Of a DNA stretch of 64,000 nt, positions 1-12,496 are shown piece by piece. A program made the translations under genes and the position numbers. Where the stretch lies: assembly GCF_000189635.1 (NCBI RefSeq), contig NW_002476463.1, forward strand, positions 1,302,001-1,366,000, given 5' to 3'. How positions within the stretch are numbered: position 1 is the first letter of the stretch; every line of letters starts with the position of its first letter. This DNA is from Tetrahymena thermophila SB210 (taxonomy: Eukaryota; Ciliophora; Oligohymenophorea; Hymenostomatida; Tetrahymenidae). Under the pieces are notes generated by a model. That model had not been told where the DNA came from and did no database searches. It saw only the letters and a list, made by a program, of their open reading frames with translations.

Positions 1-1691
1 TTAAAATGAAGCAAATAAAGAGCAAAATAAGCCCTATTAGCAAATCATAAATGAAAGAATACAAAATAGGTTAAATGATGCAAGAAGTGCTATTTAGAAA
101 AAAGATTATTACTCAGCAATTAATGGATTCACTAAAGTTATTTTTTTGAAACCAAACCAAGCTGAGACATATAAAGAGCTTGGAGATGCGTATAGTCAGA
201 TAAATGATATCAGCATGGCTATTATGCTTTATAAAAAGGCTAATCAATTATCTTACAGTTTAATTACAGAAGATAAAATGAAAGATCTGCTCTTTCGTAA
301 AGGTCTTATGCTCTTAATGCAAGGCGAATATAGTGACATTTTGGAGGGATCTTAATATGAATAATTTGCTCGTTATTTAAGATATGATGTTTAATCTATC
401 ATGCAAAAAATATACAATTTTAAAGCACCTCCTTAACAAATTTAAATAACTAATGCCTCTTCTGAAGTTCCAGCATAATAAGAAGCACCAGAAGGAAGCT
501 AAGAATAACAAATTTTAGCAGGTTTAAATGAAAGCAACAATGAAAATAAAGCTGAATAAAATGATGAGAAAAGAAAAAGAGCATTTTAGCATTTTTTAAG
601 AGCATATTGTTATGTTCTAACATATCATAAATCTTATGCCTTAGAAGAATTAGATTTAGCTATATAAAAGGACAATAAATATATTCATGCTTTTCTTCTT
701 AAAGGAAAACTCTTGTGGAGTTTAAATAAATATGCTGAAGGAAATGAAATATTTTGGAAAGCTGAAAATATTTTTAATGAGCATCCTGAAGTAAGAGATT
801 TCTTGAAAATAATTGTGCCAAAAGCAGATGAGCTATTAAAAGAAACACGTTATTTGTTAGTTTAAAATTAATTAGATAGATGTCTTGTTAACGTTAAAAA
901 AGGATTAGAATTATTCCCAAACAACACTCAATTTTTATTAATAAAAGCCTTTATATTACGTAAGCAAGGGCAATACGAAAATTCTCTCAACTTTTTACTG
1001 CTTGCTTTTCATACTTTGAGAGATAAATCATTGGAATTCGAAGTTAAAAATTAGATTGCTTTAACTTATAATGAAATGGGTACAGTCTGCTTTAATAGAA
1101 ATAAATATGAAGAAGCTATTGCCCTTTTTAATGAATCTCTTTAATTTAAACCAAATGACTGGGGAGTAATCACTAACAGGGGAGATTGTTACAGGTAAAT
1201 TTTATTTGAAATAAATATTAAATTACTTTAAAATGAAAAGAAATTTTAAATTCAAATTTGCAAGTGGAAGTTTGTTTTTATTCATTTATTCATGTTATAT
1301 AAAAAGAATGCAAAATAGGATTGATGATGCCCTTAAAGACTATTTGAAAGCACATAAAATTATTGGAGACAAAAGTGAGCTGAATTTAAGAGTTTCGATG
1401 ATGAGAAACAGCAGAGGAATAGTATTATTTAATTAGAAGAGATATGATAAAGCATTAAAGGAATTTAATGAAGCAATTAAATAAAGTGATTAAGTTGCAC
1501 AATATTATTAAAATAGGGCTAAATGCTATGTAGAAATGAAGTAAATGCAAGAGGCTATTGAAGATTATATATAATGTTACAAATTAGACCCAACAAATAG
1601 TGAAGTTGGAGTTATAGTTAATAAATTAAAATAGGAATCTATATTAAAGAAAAAAGACAAATACATGAAAATTAATCATGCAAATAACTGA
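1..1691 (+). CDS. TPR-repeat protein, 5' end outside window
   Basis: Open from the left edge (codons start at position 2), so the start lies upstream. Two exons: 1-1194 and 1307-1691, with a 112-nt GT..AG intron that rejoins an Arg codon inside a TPR (GDCYR-MQNRIDDALKDY). TGA stop at 1689-1691. Several tetratricopeptide units are visible: AIQKKDYYSAINGFTKVI with ETYKELGDAYSQINDISMA near the start, CFNRNKYEEAIALFNESL around the intron, and RGIVLFNQKRYDKALKEF plus CYVEMKQMQEAIEDYIQCY at the C-terminus, which ends in a Lys-rich tail. TPRs form helical scaffolds for protein binding, so a non-enzymatic adaptor role is likely. The pattern WGVITNRGDCY recalls TTC16-type ciliary TPR proteins, but that assignment is from memory of the family and tentative. 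An acidic, Gln-rich linker separates the first TPR from the rest. Confidence 0.85.
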
Positions 1692-3350
1692 ATAATAATA
1701 AATTACAATAAAATCAATAATTTTTACAATTAAAATAATAGGTAATTTTATTTAATTTTTATATTAAATAAGTATTTTAATATCAGTAATAAGTATTTTT
1801 AGATTAGTCCTTCATTCATTCATAACTACTTGAATAACTAATTATTTGTAATCTTAATTAAAAAATATACAGATATTTAAATAATTTATCAATTTTATTT
1901 TTTTCTTTTAGCATTACTTAATATTTACTTTATTTTAAGGTTGATAACTAAGAATTGCTTGATAAAAAAATTATAAATTTAAAGAAAGATAGATAGAATA
2001 TAAAATAAAATTATTAAAATCAACATAATCTTAACCCTATTTCGTATCTATTTTATCAATAAAAATATTTGATTTTATTTAATCTTAAATGAAAATGTAT
2101 AAAAATATTATTTAATTTATTTAAAATATTTCTAAGAAATTAAGCTATTAAAAATATTTTATATAAACTTTTTTGAATGATAATTATATTAATTAGAAAA
2201 AAAATGTTATTAATTATCAAAAAAACGATTAGTCGAAATATTATTGCATATCATTATTGAATATTTATTTAATATGAAAAATATTGTTAATTATCTGACT
2301 TAAGTAAGAATACAAATATATTTTAACTTTTACTTAAAAATAATTTATTTTAAGTCATAACAAATTTTCTTAACTACTTGAATTTATATATATATATAGT
2401 TATAGATTTGGTGAGTAAAATAAATTGATATTTCTATTTGATTTTTATGGAATAATCCAAAAATGCAGCTCTATTCTGGAAATTTCTGAGTTTTAAATTT
2501 TAGTCTGACAAATTTGGAATAAAAAGTTATCAAAAATTTGATCTATTATAATTTAAAAACAATTAATTAAATAAATAGGTTTGGTTTAACAAGATTTTGT
2601 AATATGATGATAGTAATAACATTCATAATTTGATAATATATTAAATTGACTGATAATTTATTATTCTCAAAATTATGGTAATTAATTACTTTTAATATAT
2701 CAGGAATAAATACTTTGCTTTAAAAATTTATTATTTTGAATAAAGTTTGATTAGTATTGTTCTAACAAGCAAAATTTATTTATAGATTAAATTCTTTTTC
2801 AATAAATTCAAAAATTATATCAAATGTATTTGATTGATTTCTTATTTAAAATTAATCTCAAGGTAAACGCAAAGAAGAAAACAATCATTTTTATCTAGAT
2901 AGTATTTAAGGAGATAAATATATAAGTGATTTGATAAAAAATATATCATTTTCTAGACTATTTAAAATATATATAAATAGAAATAAAGAATTCATTACAG
3001 AATAAGAGTGTTTAGTATTATAAATTTGTCTATTCAAAGCTAAATCTAACATAAGTGACAGTAAAAAATAATATGTCATTCTGATGATGCAATCTCAAAA
3101 ATCAAAAAATTGCCATTACTTAAAAATTTAAGTATATTTTTTACATTGAGTTTTCTATGCTCAGGAGATTAGCTCTATCAAAGCTATGAGAAAGGGATAA
3201 AGGCAAATCATTATAAATGCATGCAAATAAATCTTCGCATAAAATAATAATTAAATAATTAAGAAAAAACAAATAAACAAATAAGCAATAGAGTTATAAG
3301 AAAAATATCTTAGTTAATTTATAAAAATCTTTAAAAAATCAAGTTTTAAT
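1692..3350. other. Intergenic, very AT-rich
   Basis: No supportable gene. From about 2860 to 3383 the + strand has a frame free of TGA with slightly richer base composition (contains GDQLYQSYEKGIKANHY), but it has no good start, overlaps the PRELI start in another frame and matches nothing I recognise. See findings. Confidence 0.6.
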
Positions 3351-3824
3351 ATGAGCAAAGAATAGTATGTTTTTGATTATCCCTTCGAAACCGTACTCAA
3401 AGGTTTCTGGCATAAATACCCTCATCCTGATTTGAGTTTTGTGAAAGATAATTTCGTTTTGAGCTACGATATAATTGACGAGTAGACATTACACGTAAAG
3501 AGATTAATGTATTCCAAAATGTACAAATATTTATGGTGCTATACAATCGAAGATATTAAAATATACTTTGATAAACGTGCAATGGAAATGAAATCTAAAA
3601 TAATAAAAACATCTTCTATGTTCCCTCCTACTGGTTAAGCTGTTGAACTGATATCATATAAAGCTTTAGAAGATTTCAAAACTGTTTACGAAAAAACTAT
3701 ACAAGGAACAGAAGAAGGATTTATAAAGAAATACGCAAAGAAATTTAATAACACATTCTAAAAAGGTTGCCAGATTATTGAAGAAAACTGTAAAAAAATA
3801 ACTGAGGAAATGAAATCTAATTGA
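3351..3824 (+). CDS. PRELI/MSF1-family mitochondrial lipid-transfer-like protein
   Basis: Single-exon gene of 157 residues, ATG 3351, TGA 3822-3824. It begins with a YxFDYPFETVLKGFWHKYPHP-like segment typical of the PRELI/MSF1 domain, followed by VLSYDIIDEQTLHVKRLMYS and a C-terminal helix rich in Lys. Family members (Ups1/PRELID, SLMO) carry phosphatidic acid or phosphatidylserine across the mitochondrial intermembrane space with an Mdm35/TRIAP1 partner. The PRELI domain occupies nearly the whole protein, and the length is close to the usual 170-200 residues, slightly short. No N-terminal targeting sequence is apparent, in line with import of this family by partner binding. Function is inferred from the domain only; the family is clear, the lipid preference is not. 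Confidence 0.82.
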
Positions 3825-5620
3825 TTTTGTGTTCACAATCGATAATTGATTTTACGTAGAAAAGCAACTGAATAAAATAAAAATTTGTATGAGATAGCTT
3901 GCGAGAAGGTAGGTGCTTACTAGTCTTTAACTAACAAACTAAAAACAAATAAACTAATTAAAAAGACTATTCAAAATATCAATTGGAATAAATTAATACT
4001 GCTAACTAATTAATTAATCAATTAATAAATAAACAAATACTTACTTACTTAATTTATTTTTGATTATTATTTATAATTAAAAACTCTAAATTTCTACTGC
4101 AAATTGGATGTCTTTTACCCCAGAATAATCAAAAAAATTAATTAATATTGATCATAATGAAAAAATAAAAAGGTATTAATTCAATTCATATTTGACTTTA
4201 AACAATCACACTTCTGAAGGAAAATCTTTAGTAAAACTGTTCTTTCTCTGTTTGCCAAAAATTCATTTAAATTAATTATAACTTACATATTTCAATAAAA
4301 AAAATAAACAGCAGAAATCAGCTAACCCTTTCTTCTATCATAAAGAAGATTTTTATCTCTATTAATATTTTATTTATTAGTGCTTTCTACTAAATCACTA
4401 TCTATTTCAAATAACTATATATTTGTGTATATATTCAATATTTCATCTTATCTCTTTTCAAAATATTCATAAATTCTTCTAATTTCTTTAATTAGCAACT
4501 TTTATTTCCACTTCAAATAGATTTTTAAAAAAGCTTATTTATTAAAACTTTCATCAAATTAAATAAACAGAGAGGTAGGTTTTCACCAATCAAAGAAATG
4601 GAATTTTTATAAAGATATTGGAAATTTTCTGATATTAGTTCAAGTATTCTATCTGTTAAACTAATTTTTTAAATATATTAATAATAATAAACATGTATAT
4701 AAATGGAGATTTACAATTACTGCAAATAAATTTAAAATAGAAATAAAATAAATATATTGATAAATAATAAGTAAAGATTGAAATATTAATAAAATATTCC
4801 TTTCTAATTTTAAATTTTATTTATTAAAAATAAGATTAACATTCACCATAAATAAATTATCTATCAGATTTTCCACAAAAGCTCATAGCTTTCTTCATTC
4901 TATCTCAATAATAATGTATTCAATAAATTTAATTATAAAATATTAAAAATTTTCATTTTATTTATCTTAGAAAAAAATTAACATTTAATTATAATTTTAA
5001 TTCCTCTTAAAATAGAAATGATATTATTTCCCTAAATAATAGTATCATTTTTTCAACTTAGTCTAATAAAAAAATTCTTAAAGTAGGACAATTTTTTTAT
5101 TTAATATTTTTAAAATATTTGTTTTTAAAAATGAATTTAAATTAAAAAATTTGATTTTAATTTTAAAAAACAAAAGATTTTAACTTTTTTAATATTATTT
5201 TTCTGAAATAAATTTAAATTGAGTAAAATTTATTTGTTTTTTCTAAAATAATTTTGATTTTCTAGAATAAAGACAATGATATAAATATTAAAAATTTTAA
5301 AAAAGTTATTTTAATTATCATTTTAAATTTCAATTTAAAGAAGAATAAATTTGAAAAAATATTTTTTTAAAATATTTTTAAATTTTTCAAACCAAAATGA
5401 TTAAAATTGATATAAAATAATTTATATTGAGAAAATTAAAGACATTTTTTTATAATTTGATTTCATAGCAAATTGTTTAAGTGTACAAAAAGTTAGTAAG
5501 CAGTTTTACAAAGATGAAAAATAATTACATTTTTCTATATAAAAAGAAAACCAGTTTACAGAAATAGTTTTTTAAATTAAAAATAGATAGATTTATGTGA
5601 TAAATTGATTGGTCTTTGGG
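3825..5620. other. Intergenic, convergent gene ends
   Basis: Lies between the 3' ends of the PRELI gene (+) and the CTFKP gene (-). Homopolymer-rich A/T sequence with no coding signal that I can support on either strand. Confidence 0.6.
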
Positions 5621-8162
5621 TCAATTTTAATTTTGTATAGAACCATTTTTCTAGTTCTTTAAATAATCTTCCTTTAAATTTCTAATAATACCTTCTAATT
5701 CTTTTTCTACTGAAGGACTAATTTAGTGAATTTTAGCAAAGTTACGAGCGAAGGTGTGGGGATCATCACTTTCCCTAAGTGAGATTGTAACGACTTTATT
5801 TTTGCTTAAACTGACTTTAAATTGAGAGAAAGGCTTTTCTTTTTAGACTTATCTAGAAAGGAGAGTGGGGGGAGCTGGTTTAAGCTTTTTTAATGAATCA
5901 TAACGCTCTCCTTTACTTACTTTTTCAAGCTTTTATTTTAAAATTTAAGATCTTTAGAATCCTGTTTTAACTCTTCCTACAGATTTTTCGAAATCACGCA
6001 CAAGGTCTTTTGCATCGATTTTTTCATTAATTCCAGAAATCCTTGACCTATTTACATTAGGCTTAAAGGTACATTAATTTAATTCTTCTTATTGTTTTTC
6101 ATAATAAATTTATTCTTCCTTTTTTACTCTCTCCTCCAAAGGTTCGACTTAATACAGGCGATCAAATATATTTACATGTCCATTGTATTTTAAAAGTATA
6201 GAATGCTCATTAATTTTGCTATTAATTGACAAATCTGGCTTAAAAGTGCACTACTCCTTTTCTTTTTAATCTTTTTCTTATCTTAAATTAAATATCTTTT
6301 CATTTATTTTTTCCTACTTTTTATATAAAATCTTATATCTTTCTAGTTAAAACCTTGATGGAGAAATCTAGTCAGAACCTTGCAATGATCCTATTTATAA
6401 TTTAATAATTACATCAATATATTATATAAAACTTTCTTAAAATATAATCGATTAATTTAACATTATTTTTTTAATTTGTATTTTTAAATTACCATTTCTA
6501 TTTTCATAACCGTTGTTCATTCCACACTCTTCTTCATATTCCCTCTATTTTTACTCATAAACATCTGGTGTTAAGCCTTCAATTGGATTCTCCTATAAAA
6601 ACTTATAAGTATTATGCAACTCTAAGTGTTCTGATGTTTTTTCTATTTTAGGATGGAAAGTAAGCATCTCTCCTCTTCTGTAGCAGAATTCTTCAAATTA
6701 TTTTGGCTTCAAGAAACCTATTTTTTTATAAGCGAATTGATCGATTTCAAGTTCCTTCCAAGCTTCTACTAGTTTGATCAACTATTCTTCGAAAGAAGAA
6801 TCACTCATAATATACTCTTCTTAATTCTAATTATACTTCAGTAAGTACTCTCTAATTAAATTTACTGTCGCTATTGTGGTAAGCTTAACAGGATCAAGAA
6901 GTATTCTAATTAAGCAATAAACTATTTCAGTAGATATTACTTCAACCTATTCATTGTTAATAGAACAAACATTCCAAAATTCTTCATGAAAATACCTTAA
7001 AATAAAATAAAATAATATAATTTTTTCATATTTTGAATAAAAATTGAAAAATGTTTTTATAAAAACAAACAAAAAAATCAACTTATTTATTCAATTTATT
7101 TATTTATTCAACTAACTAACTGTTAATATTTTTAAATATTTAAAAAATTTACATTTCTGCAAATCTCCTTTTTACTTCCATTTGCTTAGTTGAACTAGGA
7201 TTGTTTTAAAAAGGAAGTATATGACAATTTTCATCGTACTGCAAACACTAAAATACTTTCAATTGATAGAGCACTCTACCTATTTGTTCGAAATTCAAAT
7301 TGTTCTTTCTCATAAGGTCTACTTGCTATAATGCATTATTCAAAGTATTTTCCATTTTGTAAGTCAAAAGTTGGTTTGATTTTTTTGAAATTTTTCGAGA
7401 ATTAGCAGATTCTTTTGCCTATTTTGAAATTAGCTTATCAAGTAACACTGTTTTTTCTTTTTTGACTTCACTGTAGTGATACAAACGAAGTTAAGCTCGA
7501 TTGGCTGATAGAGATCTGCTTTGATAGTGCTGTTAGGATGAATTTAGACCTGATCTGTTTTATGATTATCTTAAATATTCTGTGTAACTAGCGTTTAAAG
7601 ATTGTTGTCTTTATCCTTGATAAATATAATCATAATTGCTACTGCGACTGCTTCTAAAATTTTAGAGTTAATTTTGCTGAGAAAAAGAGCGATTTTAGCT
7701 GTTATACATACTGTTTGTGCTGCGATTATGTGCAGATTGCTAATTGTTAAGATTAGTAACACTCTTTGTAGTTAAACTGTAGGCTAATTCACGAATTTCG
7801 CGAGGAGATAAAATCTTTTAAAGCTCAGTGGATACTAACTATAGATTATGATTGCGCTAAACTTACTATGAGGATGAGGATCTTAGATTATTCATTTTTT
7901 GCTCGTAAGAATTAGTCAAGTAATTTTACAAATTTTCAACTTTCTTGATTTTTTAATGATGCAGGAGTTGGGGAGAGTCTTATGAGTATATTGGCGACTA
8001 CTGAGCCTTCACTTAAGAAGGATCTGTTGATTAAATGTTAGGGTTGCTTATAAAAATATTGTGAGGGGAATTTGCTTAAGCTCCTTAAGAGTTTGCTACT
8101 TGATTATTCATCAAATAAGCTTACTCTTCTATTTGTTCATGCTATTGTGAAGATGGTTGCAT
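5621..8162 (-). CDS. CTFKP-motif coiled-coil protein, function unknown
   Basis: Three exons on the minus strand: 8162-7153, 6995-6493 and 6390-5621 (introns 157 and 102 nt), 760 residues. ATG at 8162 is the first in frame after an in-frame TGA; stop at 5621-5623. The N-terminal 300 residues are rich in Ser, Asn and Gln (disordered). A conserved-looking middle follows (RRFAEMYFHEEFWNVCS, then FLKPKQFEEFCYRRGEML). The C-terminal half holds repeated short motifs of the form TF(K/H)P: TFHPKIE, CTFKPDLSIN, CTFKPNVNRSRISG, then a compact end domain (VVTISLRESDDPHTFARNF). Proteins with spaced CTFKP motifs are common in ciliates and usually lack assigned functions; many are coiled-coil cytoskeletal or basal-body/ciliary components, but nothing here proves that. 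Both introns restore continuous protein in the right phase. Confidence 0.85.
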
Positions 8163-10113
8163 TTATTTTTTAGTCTTTTTTTCTTCTTTACACTATAACT
8201 CTTCTAATCACAGCTAGCTTATTCAATATGGTAAAACTTATGGTTTGATCTATCTTTTGTTTGTTATCAAATAAAGGATATCCCCTATGTTTTTAAATAC
8301 CGAGCACTTATACTTTGGAATGCGAAAACAAACGATACCTTTCTTTAGAGAAAAAGCTTTTGTAAAGTAAAATAATATAAATTATTACTTTTGATTAAAT
8401 AAATAAATAAAAAAAGAATAATAAATAATTTATGAATAAATAAATGTTGATTAGTTCAGCATTTTAATATATATCTTTATTTGTTTCATATATAATTTTA
8501 TTAAGCAACTATAAATAAATTAATAAATAACATACTAATTAAATTAATTTCTAAAACAATGAATGCAATTTATTTTTCTTTCTCTTTTTACTGTTTCATA
8601 GTCTTTCCATTCTAATTTTCAAAAATTGCTTGTAAATAAATAACCAATTAAAAATAAATAAAAAAATTAATGGATTTGTTAGTAATTTAACAAGAGTCTA
8701 TTTAATATTTTGATTTGTAGCTCCTTTTATTTAAATTATTTAATAAATTTTTATTATTTAAAAAAGATCTTCCAACTTTTCCATTTAATTAAATTTTATG
8801 TGATAAAAATAAATTTTTACAAAAATTTAAAAGTAAATAAATAAATACATACATACATTCATTTCTATAAATTACTGGATTCTTTCCTTTCATTATTTGT
8901 TAACAAATTTTATTTATTTTTAAATTAATTTTAAAAAAAATATTTTAATATTAAAATTAATACAAAAAATTGTTCTAAATTTAAATTTTCTAAGTTTAAA
9001 TTTTTTATTAAATTTAATTAACCAAGTATAACTCAATTAATAAAATTTTAAAATCTTTAATTATTTCTTATTAGGGTTTTATTATATATTATAGTTATTT
9101 GCTGTATATTTTCTTTAGATTGTAAACTGTAATATTAATATAAAAAATAATTATATTAATAATTTTTTTATTATTTTAATCGAATTGTGTTCATATTTAC
9201 TTTTTAATTTAAATAAATTTATGATTTTTATTTTTATTTTTTAAAATAAAAAAATTATTTACTAATTTAAAAATAATAATTTTATTGCTTCTTTATTTTA
9301 CTTACTTTACTTAATTATTTATCGATTAATTTATTTATTAAGAAACCATATATAACTTAATTTTATTCATAATTTATTTTTATTGTTTATTATATTTTGA
9401 ATTAAAAAACAAAATTTTTATTTTATTTTTTTTAAGATTTAATTTTTAAAAGAAATAGAATTTTTTTATTTTATAAATTTTTATCACCAAAATTTATCAT
9501 AAATAAAATGAATTAAAAAAAAAATGGCTTAGAACTAACAATTTCAAATATATTTTTATTTAATTTTAAACTCATTAATACTCAAACCATTAGATTTTAA
9601 TTAGGTTGGCTATAAAATAATTGATATAAACAATAAAATAAATAAACCTTAAAATATTAATACATGAAACATTTGATTAAATTCGATACGATGTGTTAAA
9701 GTGGAAATATATAATGTTTAAATATTTAAAACTGTTAAGATTATTAAAATTAACATACTTTTAACTAAAATAAATGTATTACTTGTAAATAAAAATTTAA
9801 AAAATAAGATTATTAATAATAAAGGATATATTAAATAATATCAATTCTTTCAGGAAAAGAGAGGATGCACATAAAAATAATTTGAAAATTAGAATAGGAA
9901 ATAAAAGATTAATAAAGATATTTACCTTATTGTTATTGTTAATTAAATTTAATATCTTCTTTTTTGTAATCAATAATGATAAAGCAATAAATTTTTTAAA
10001 ATAATTGTAAATAAATATAATTTCAAATTGCAAACAGTATATTAAATTTAAAATCATTTTAGGAAAAACTTTAAGTTTAATTATAAATTATGTAATTTAA
10101 ATATATTAGTAAA
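8163..10113. other. Intergenic, AT-rich
   Basis: No gene that I can support. Contains runs of AAAT/TAAA and TTTA-type low complexity. The region 9840-9920 on the + strand has a short richer stretch reading RKREDAHKNNLKIRIGNKRLIKI, which could be a further decayed piece of the adjacent E2 relic but is too short to claim. Confidence 0.5.
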
Positions 10114-10432
10114 GTTGTTGTTGTTACAAACCTTAATGATAACTAAATAGAGTTTATTTTAGTTAATTTTCATGACAAATGAAATTTTATTATTGAGTTT
10201 ATATTGTATTTAAATAAAGATTATCCTCTTAAACCTCCATATATCAAAATTTTATCAAACTTCAATTGATTTAAGATTAATATATTAACAGTGATATTCT
10301 TAATGATTAATGGTGTCCAACAGTTACAATATTATTAGATTTAAAAATTTTAACAATATTTAATGACATTAGATAATCCGATTTATGCAAATACACATGG
10401 CAATAATACTAATAAATGCAAAAAAGATAAAA
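10114..10432 (+). pseudogene. Ubiquitin-conjugating enzyme (E2) relic
   Basis: Two frames together spell the core of a UBC domain. Frame one (from 10114) gives FILYLNKDYPLKPPYIKIL, matching the E2 signature of a beta strand followed by YPxxPP. A shifted frame (codons starting at multiples of three, from 10293) gives DILNDQWCPTVTILLDLKIL, matching the E2 segment DIL-x-D-x-WSP-x-LTI, and then a degraded C-terminal helix (LCKYTWQQY). Frame one has TGA at 10180-10182 and 10267-10269. Between the two halves the HPN-x-G-x-(I/V)-C-L-D segment that should carry the active-site Cys is missing: the text goes from SNFN directly to INSDIL. Nothing resembling a start or usable introns was found. I judge it a dead E2 copy; homologous identity would need a database search. 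Confidence 0.62.
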
Positions 10433-11315
10433 ATCTCTCCAAATAATGCTTGATTAGTGTCAAAATATATTTACTAATTGATTAAATTATTATTGATAAA
10501 TCATATAGTTATTAATTAGTATAGATAAATCTTCTTTTTACACAAAACAGCATCACAAATAATAGTCTGCATAACTAACTTTATAAATTTTAATAATTTC
10601 TAACCATAAGTAAAAAGAAGTATTGAATTAAATCTTAAACAGTATGTAAAATTAAATCATAAACAGTATTTGACAATTAAATAATAAATAAATCATAACC
10701 ATTAAACATAATCAAGCATTTAAATAAGAATTGAGATTAATTATTTTGTTTATAATGATTTTTATAGACATTTATTACTTTTTTGTTTTATTTATTAAAA
10801 TGCAAAATCAATTAAACGATAAGCAATAAAAGATAATTTACCAAAATTTATTTTTGCTTTTAGTTTAAAAAAAATAAATATGCTAAAAAAATTTTTATTT
10901 TATATTTTATATATTATGTTGTTGTATTTCATAAATCATACAATTTAAATTTAAAGTTGGACTTGGAATATTTGATTTTTTTTTTTTTAAATATTATTTA
11001 TTTCTATAAACTATCATCCTAATTTTTATATTATGACTGTTTATTATATTTAAAAATCAATTTTATTTACTTATGAATAGTTAAATAATTTGCTTATTTG
11101 AAATAAAATTGGGAATAGAAAGAATAAAGAAGATTAAATTATTTAAAATAAGTGTTAATGGATCTCTTGCAAAACATGAAATATAAAAAAACCTTAATAT
11201 TATGCTTTAATTTTAAAATTATATATAAGTACTGTGAAATAATTTTCTTAATTACTTTAAATTCTTCTTTCCTTGAAATAGAGCTCACTTTTTTGCCAAT
11301 CAATAATATTATTCT
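10433..11315. other. Intergenic, AT-rich
   Basis: No coding signal seen. Separates the E2 relic from the 3' end of the next minus-strand gene. Confidence 0.55.
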
Positions 11316-12290
11316 TCATTATTAATCAATCAATATTTTATCAATTTCATCAATTTTCTTTTCATTTTCTATCTTTTCATTATTTTATTCAATATCACTT
11401 TTGTGGGAAATTATGATACCTTCCATTTTTTTACTTCTCAAATCTATTTTAAATTAGTGATCTTAGCCTTCTTTGTCATCTTGATATACAAATTTTATTT
11501 AAAATATTTCTTCTAATTAATTTAAAACTTGCCTCAATTATAATTCATCACCTTTAAAATTATCGTTTAAAATTTTTGCCAAAGATATGAATTTATGCTA
11601 TGCTCTATTAATTTTATTCTATTTTATTATTATTTCTTCTTATTTATCTTCATTTTCAATGATTTATTGTAAATCAATCAATTCATCAATCTTTTATGAA
11701 ATCTCTTCATCATTTTAAAAAAATTCATTTTTAATTTTTCTTACATTTTCTGTTAGTTCTTTATAATTGTGGTGATAATCTTCACGTTATGCCATTTCAT
11801 CTTAATTTTGTAGAATTATAATCTTAAAAAATATAAGTAAATTCTGAAAGTTATTTTTTGAAATACCTTTTTCTTTTTTTAGTTTTTGGTATTTGTAAAG
11901 AACTTAACTGAAAATGGTAATAAAAGACTAATGATATTTTTCAAAATAATCTTCGAAATTATGAAAATATAATAATTTCGATTCTATATTCCTGTTTTCA
12001 TCTTCAAATAAGGATTCTGTGTATTATACAGCTAGCATAAACTCTATCATGGAATTAAGAATTCTTTAAATAATTTCTTCAATATTAGTTTCAATATTAT
12101 CCTCATTAAATGGGAATTAAAGGATTTTACGTAGTTCATTTAGTTCCTTATTAATTTAGTCTTTAAATTTCTAACATTGTAAATTTTTTTCTAAAATATT
12201 TTAATTTTCCCTTTTTTCATCTTCCGACATTTCATATTACAATATTCCATATTACAACATTTCATGTTACAACATTTCATATGACAACAT
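11316..12290 (-). CDS. Coiled-coil protein of unknown function with N-terminal pentapeptide repeat
   Basis: One uninterrupted frame of 324 residues, ATG at 12290-12288, TGA at 11316-11318. The start is the first ATG after an in-frame TGA upstream. The first residues fall in a 15-bp tandem repeat giving EMLSY, EMLQH, EMLQY, GILQY, then EMSEDEKREN; several in-frame ATGs in this repeat could serve as starts, and the conserved protein may begin at the last one (MSEDEK). The rest is Glu/Lys/Ile/Asn-rich and strongly helical (KFKDQINKELNELRKILQF; QKIDELIDLQQIIENEDKQ; KSDIEQNNEKIENEKKIDEI), so coiled coil is expected over most of its length. A segment around LLIFFKIIILQN is hydrophobic and was tested as an intron, but the frame stays open so no intron was called. 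No family recognised. A duplicated 76-bp block lies just upstream. Confidence 0.7.
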
Positions 12291-12297
12291 TTCACCT
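12231..12297 (-). repeat. 15-bp tandem repeat spanning the start codon
   Basis: On the minus strand, units of the type GAAATGTTGTAACAT recur four to five times with small changes, in frame, giving the pentapeptide pattern (E/G)(M/I)L(S/Q)(Y/H). Each unit except one contains an ATG, so the repeat multiplies potential start codons. Confidence 0.75.
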
Positions 12298-12317
12298 TAT
12301 TGCAGTAATTAATGCAA

Positions 12318-12496
12318 TTTTTTATTTTCTTATTCTCTGATCTTTAATAATCTTTGTTTATTTTATAATAATATAATATTTAATTTTCCTCACCGTTTAA
12401 ATGATGAGGCGATGAATGAATTTTTTATTTTCTTATTCTATGATCTTTAGAAATCTTTGTTTATTTTATAATTATATAATATTTAATTTTCCTCAC
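12318..12496. repeat. Direct duplication (76 bp, 103-bp spacing) upstream of the 12290 start
   Basis: 12318-12393 and 12421-12496 are the same 76-bp sequence with four mismatches by eye, separated by a 27-bp spacer. Each ends in TTTAATTTTCCTCAC. They lie 28 bp and 131 bp upstream of the start codon of the minus-strand coiled-coil gene, so they may be part of its promoter or 5' leader. Confidence 0.85.

Noticed and set aside
9797-10057. Minus-strand 86-codon hydrophobic frame
   Set aside because: Composed of Ile/Leu/Asn/Lys/Phe codons expected by chance in this base composition; no start context or family match.
11821-11880. Intron in the 11316-12290 gene (GTATTT..TTTAAG)
   Set aside because: The frame stays open through it and the phases would not match after splicing.
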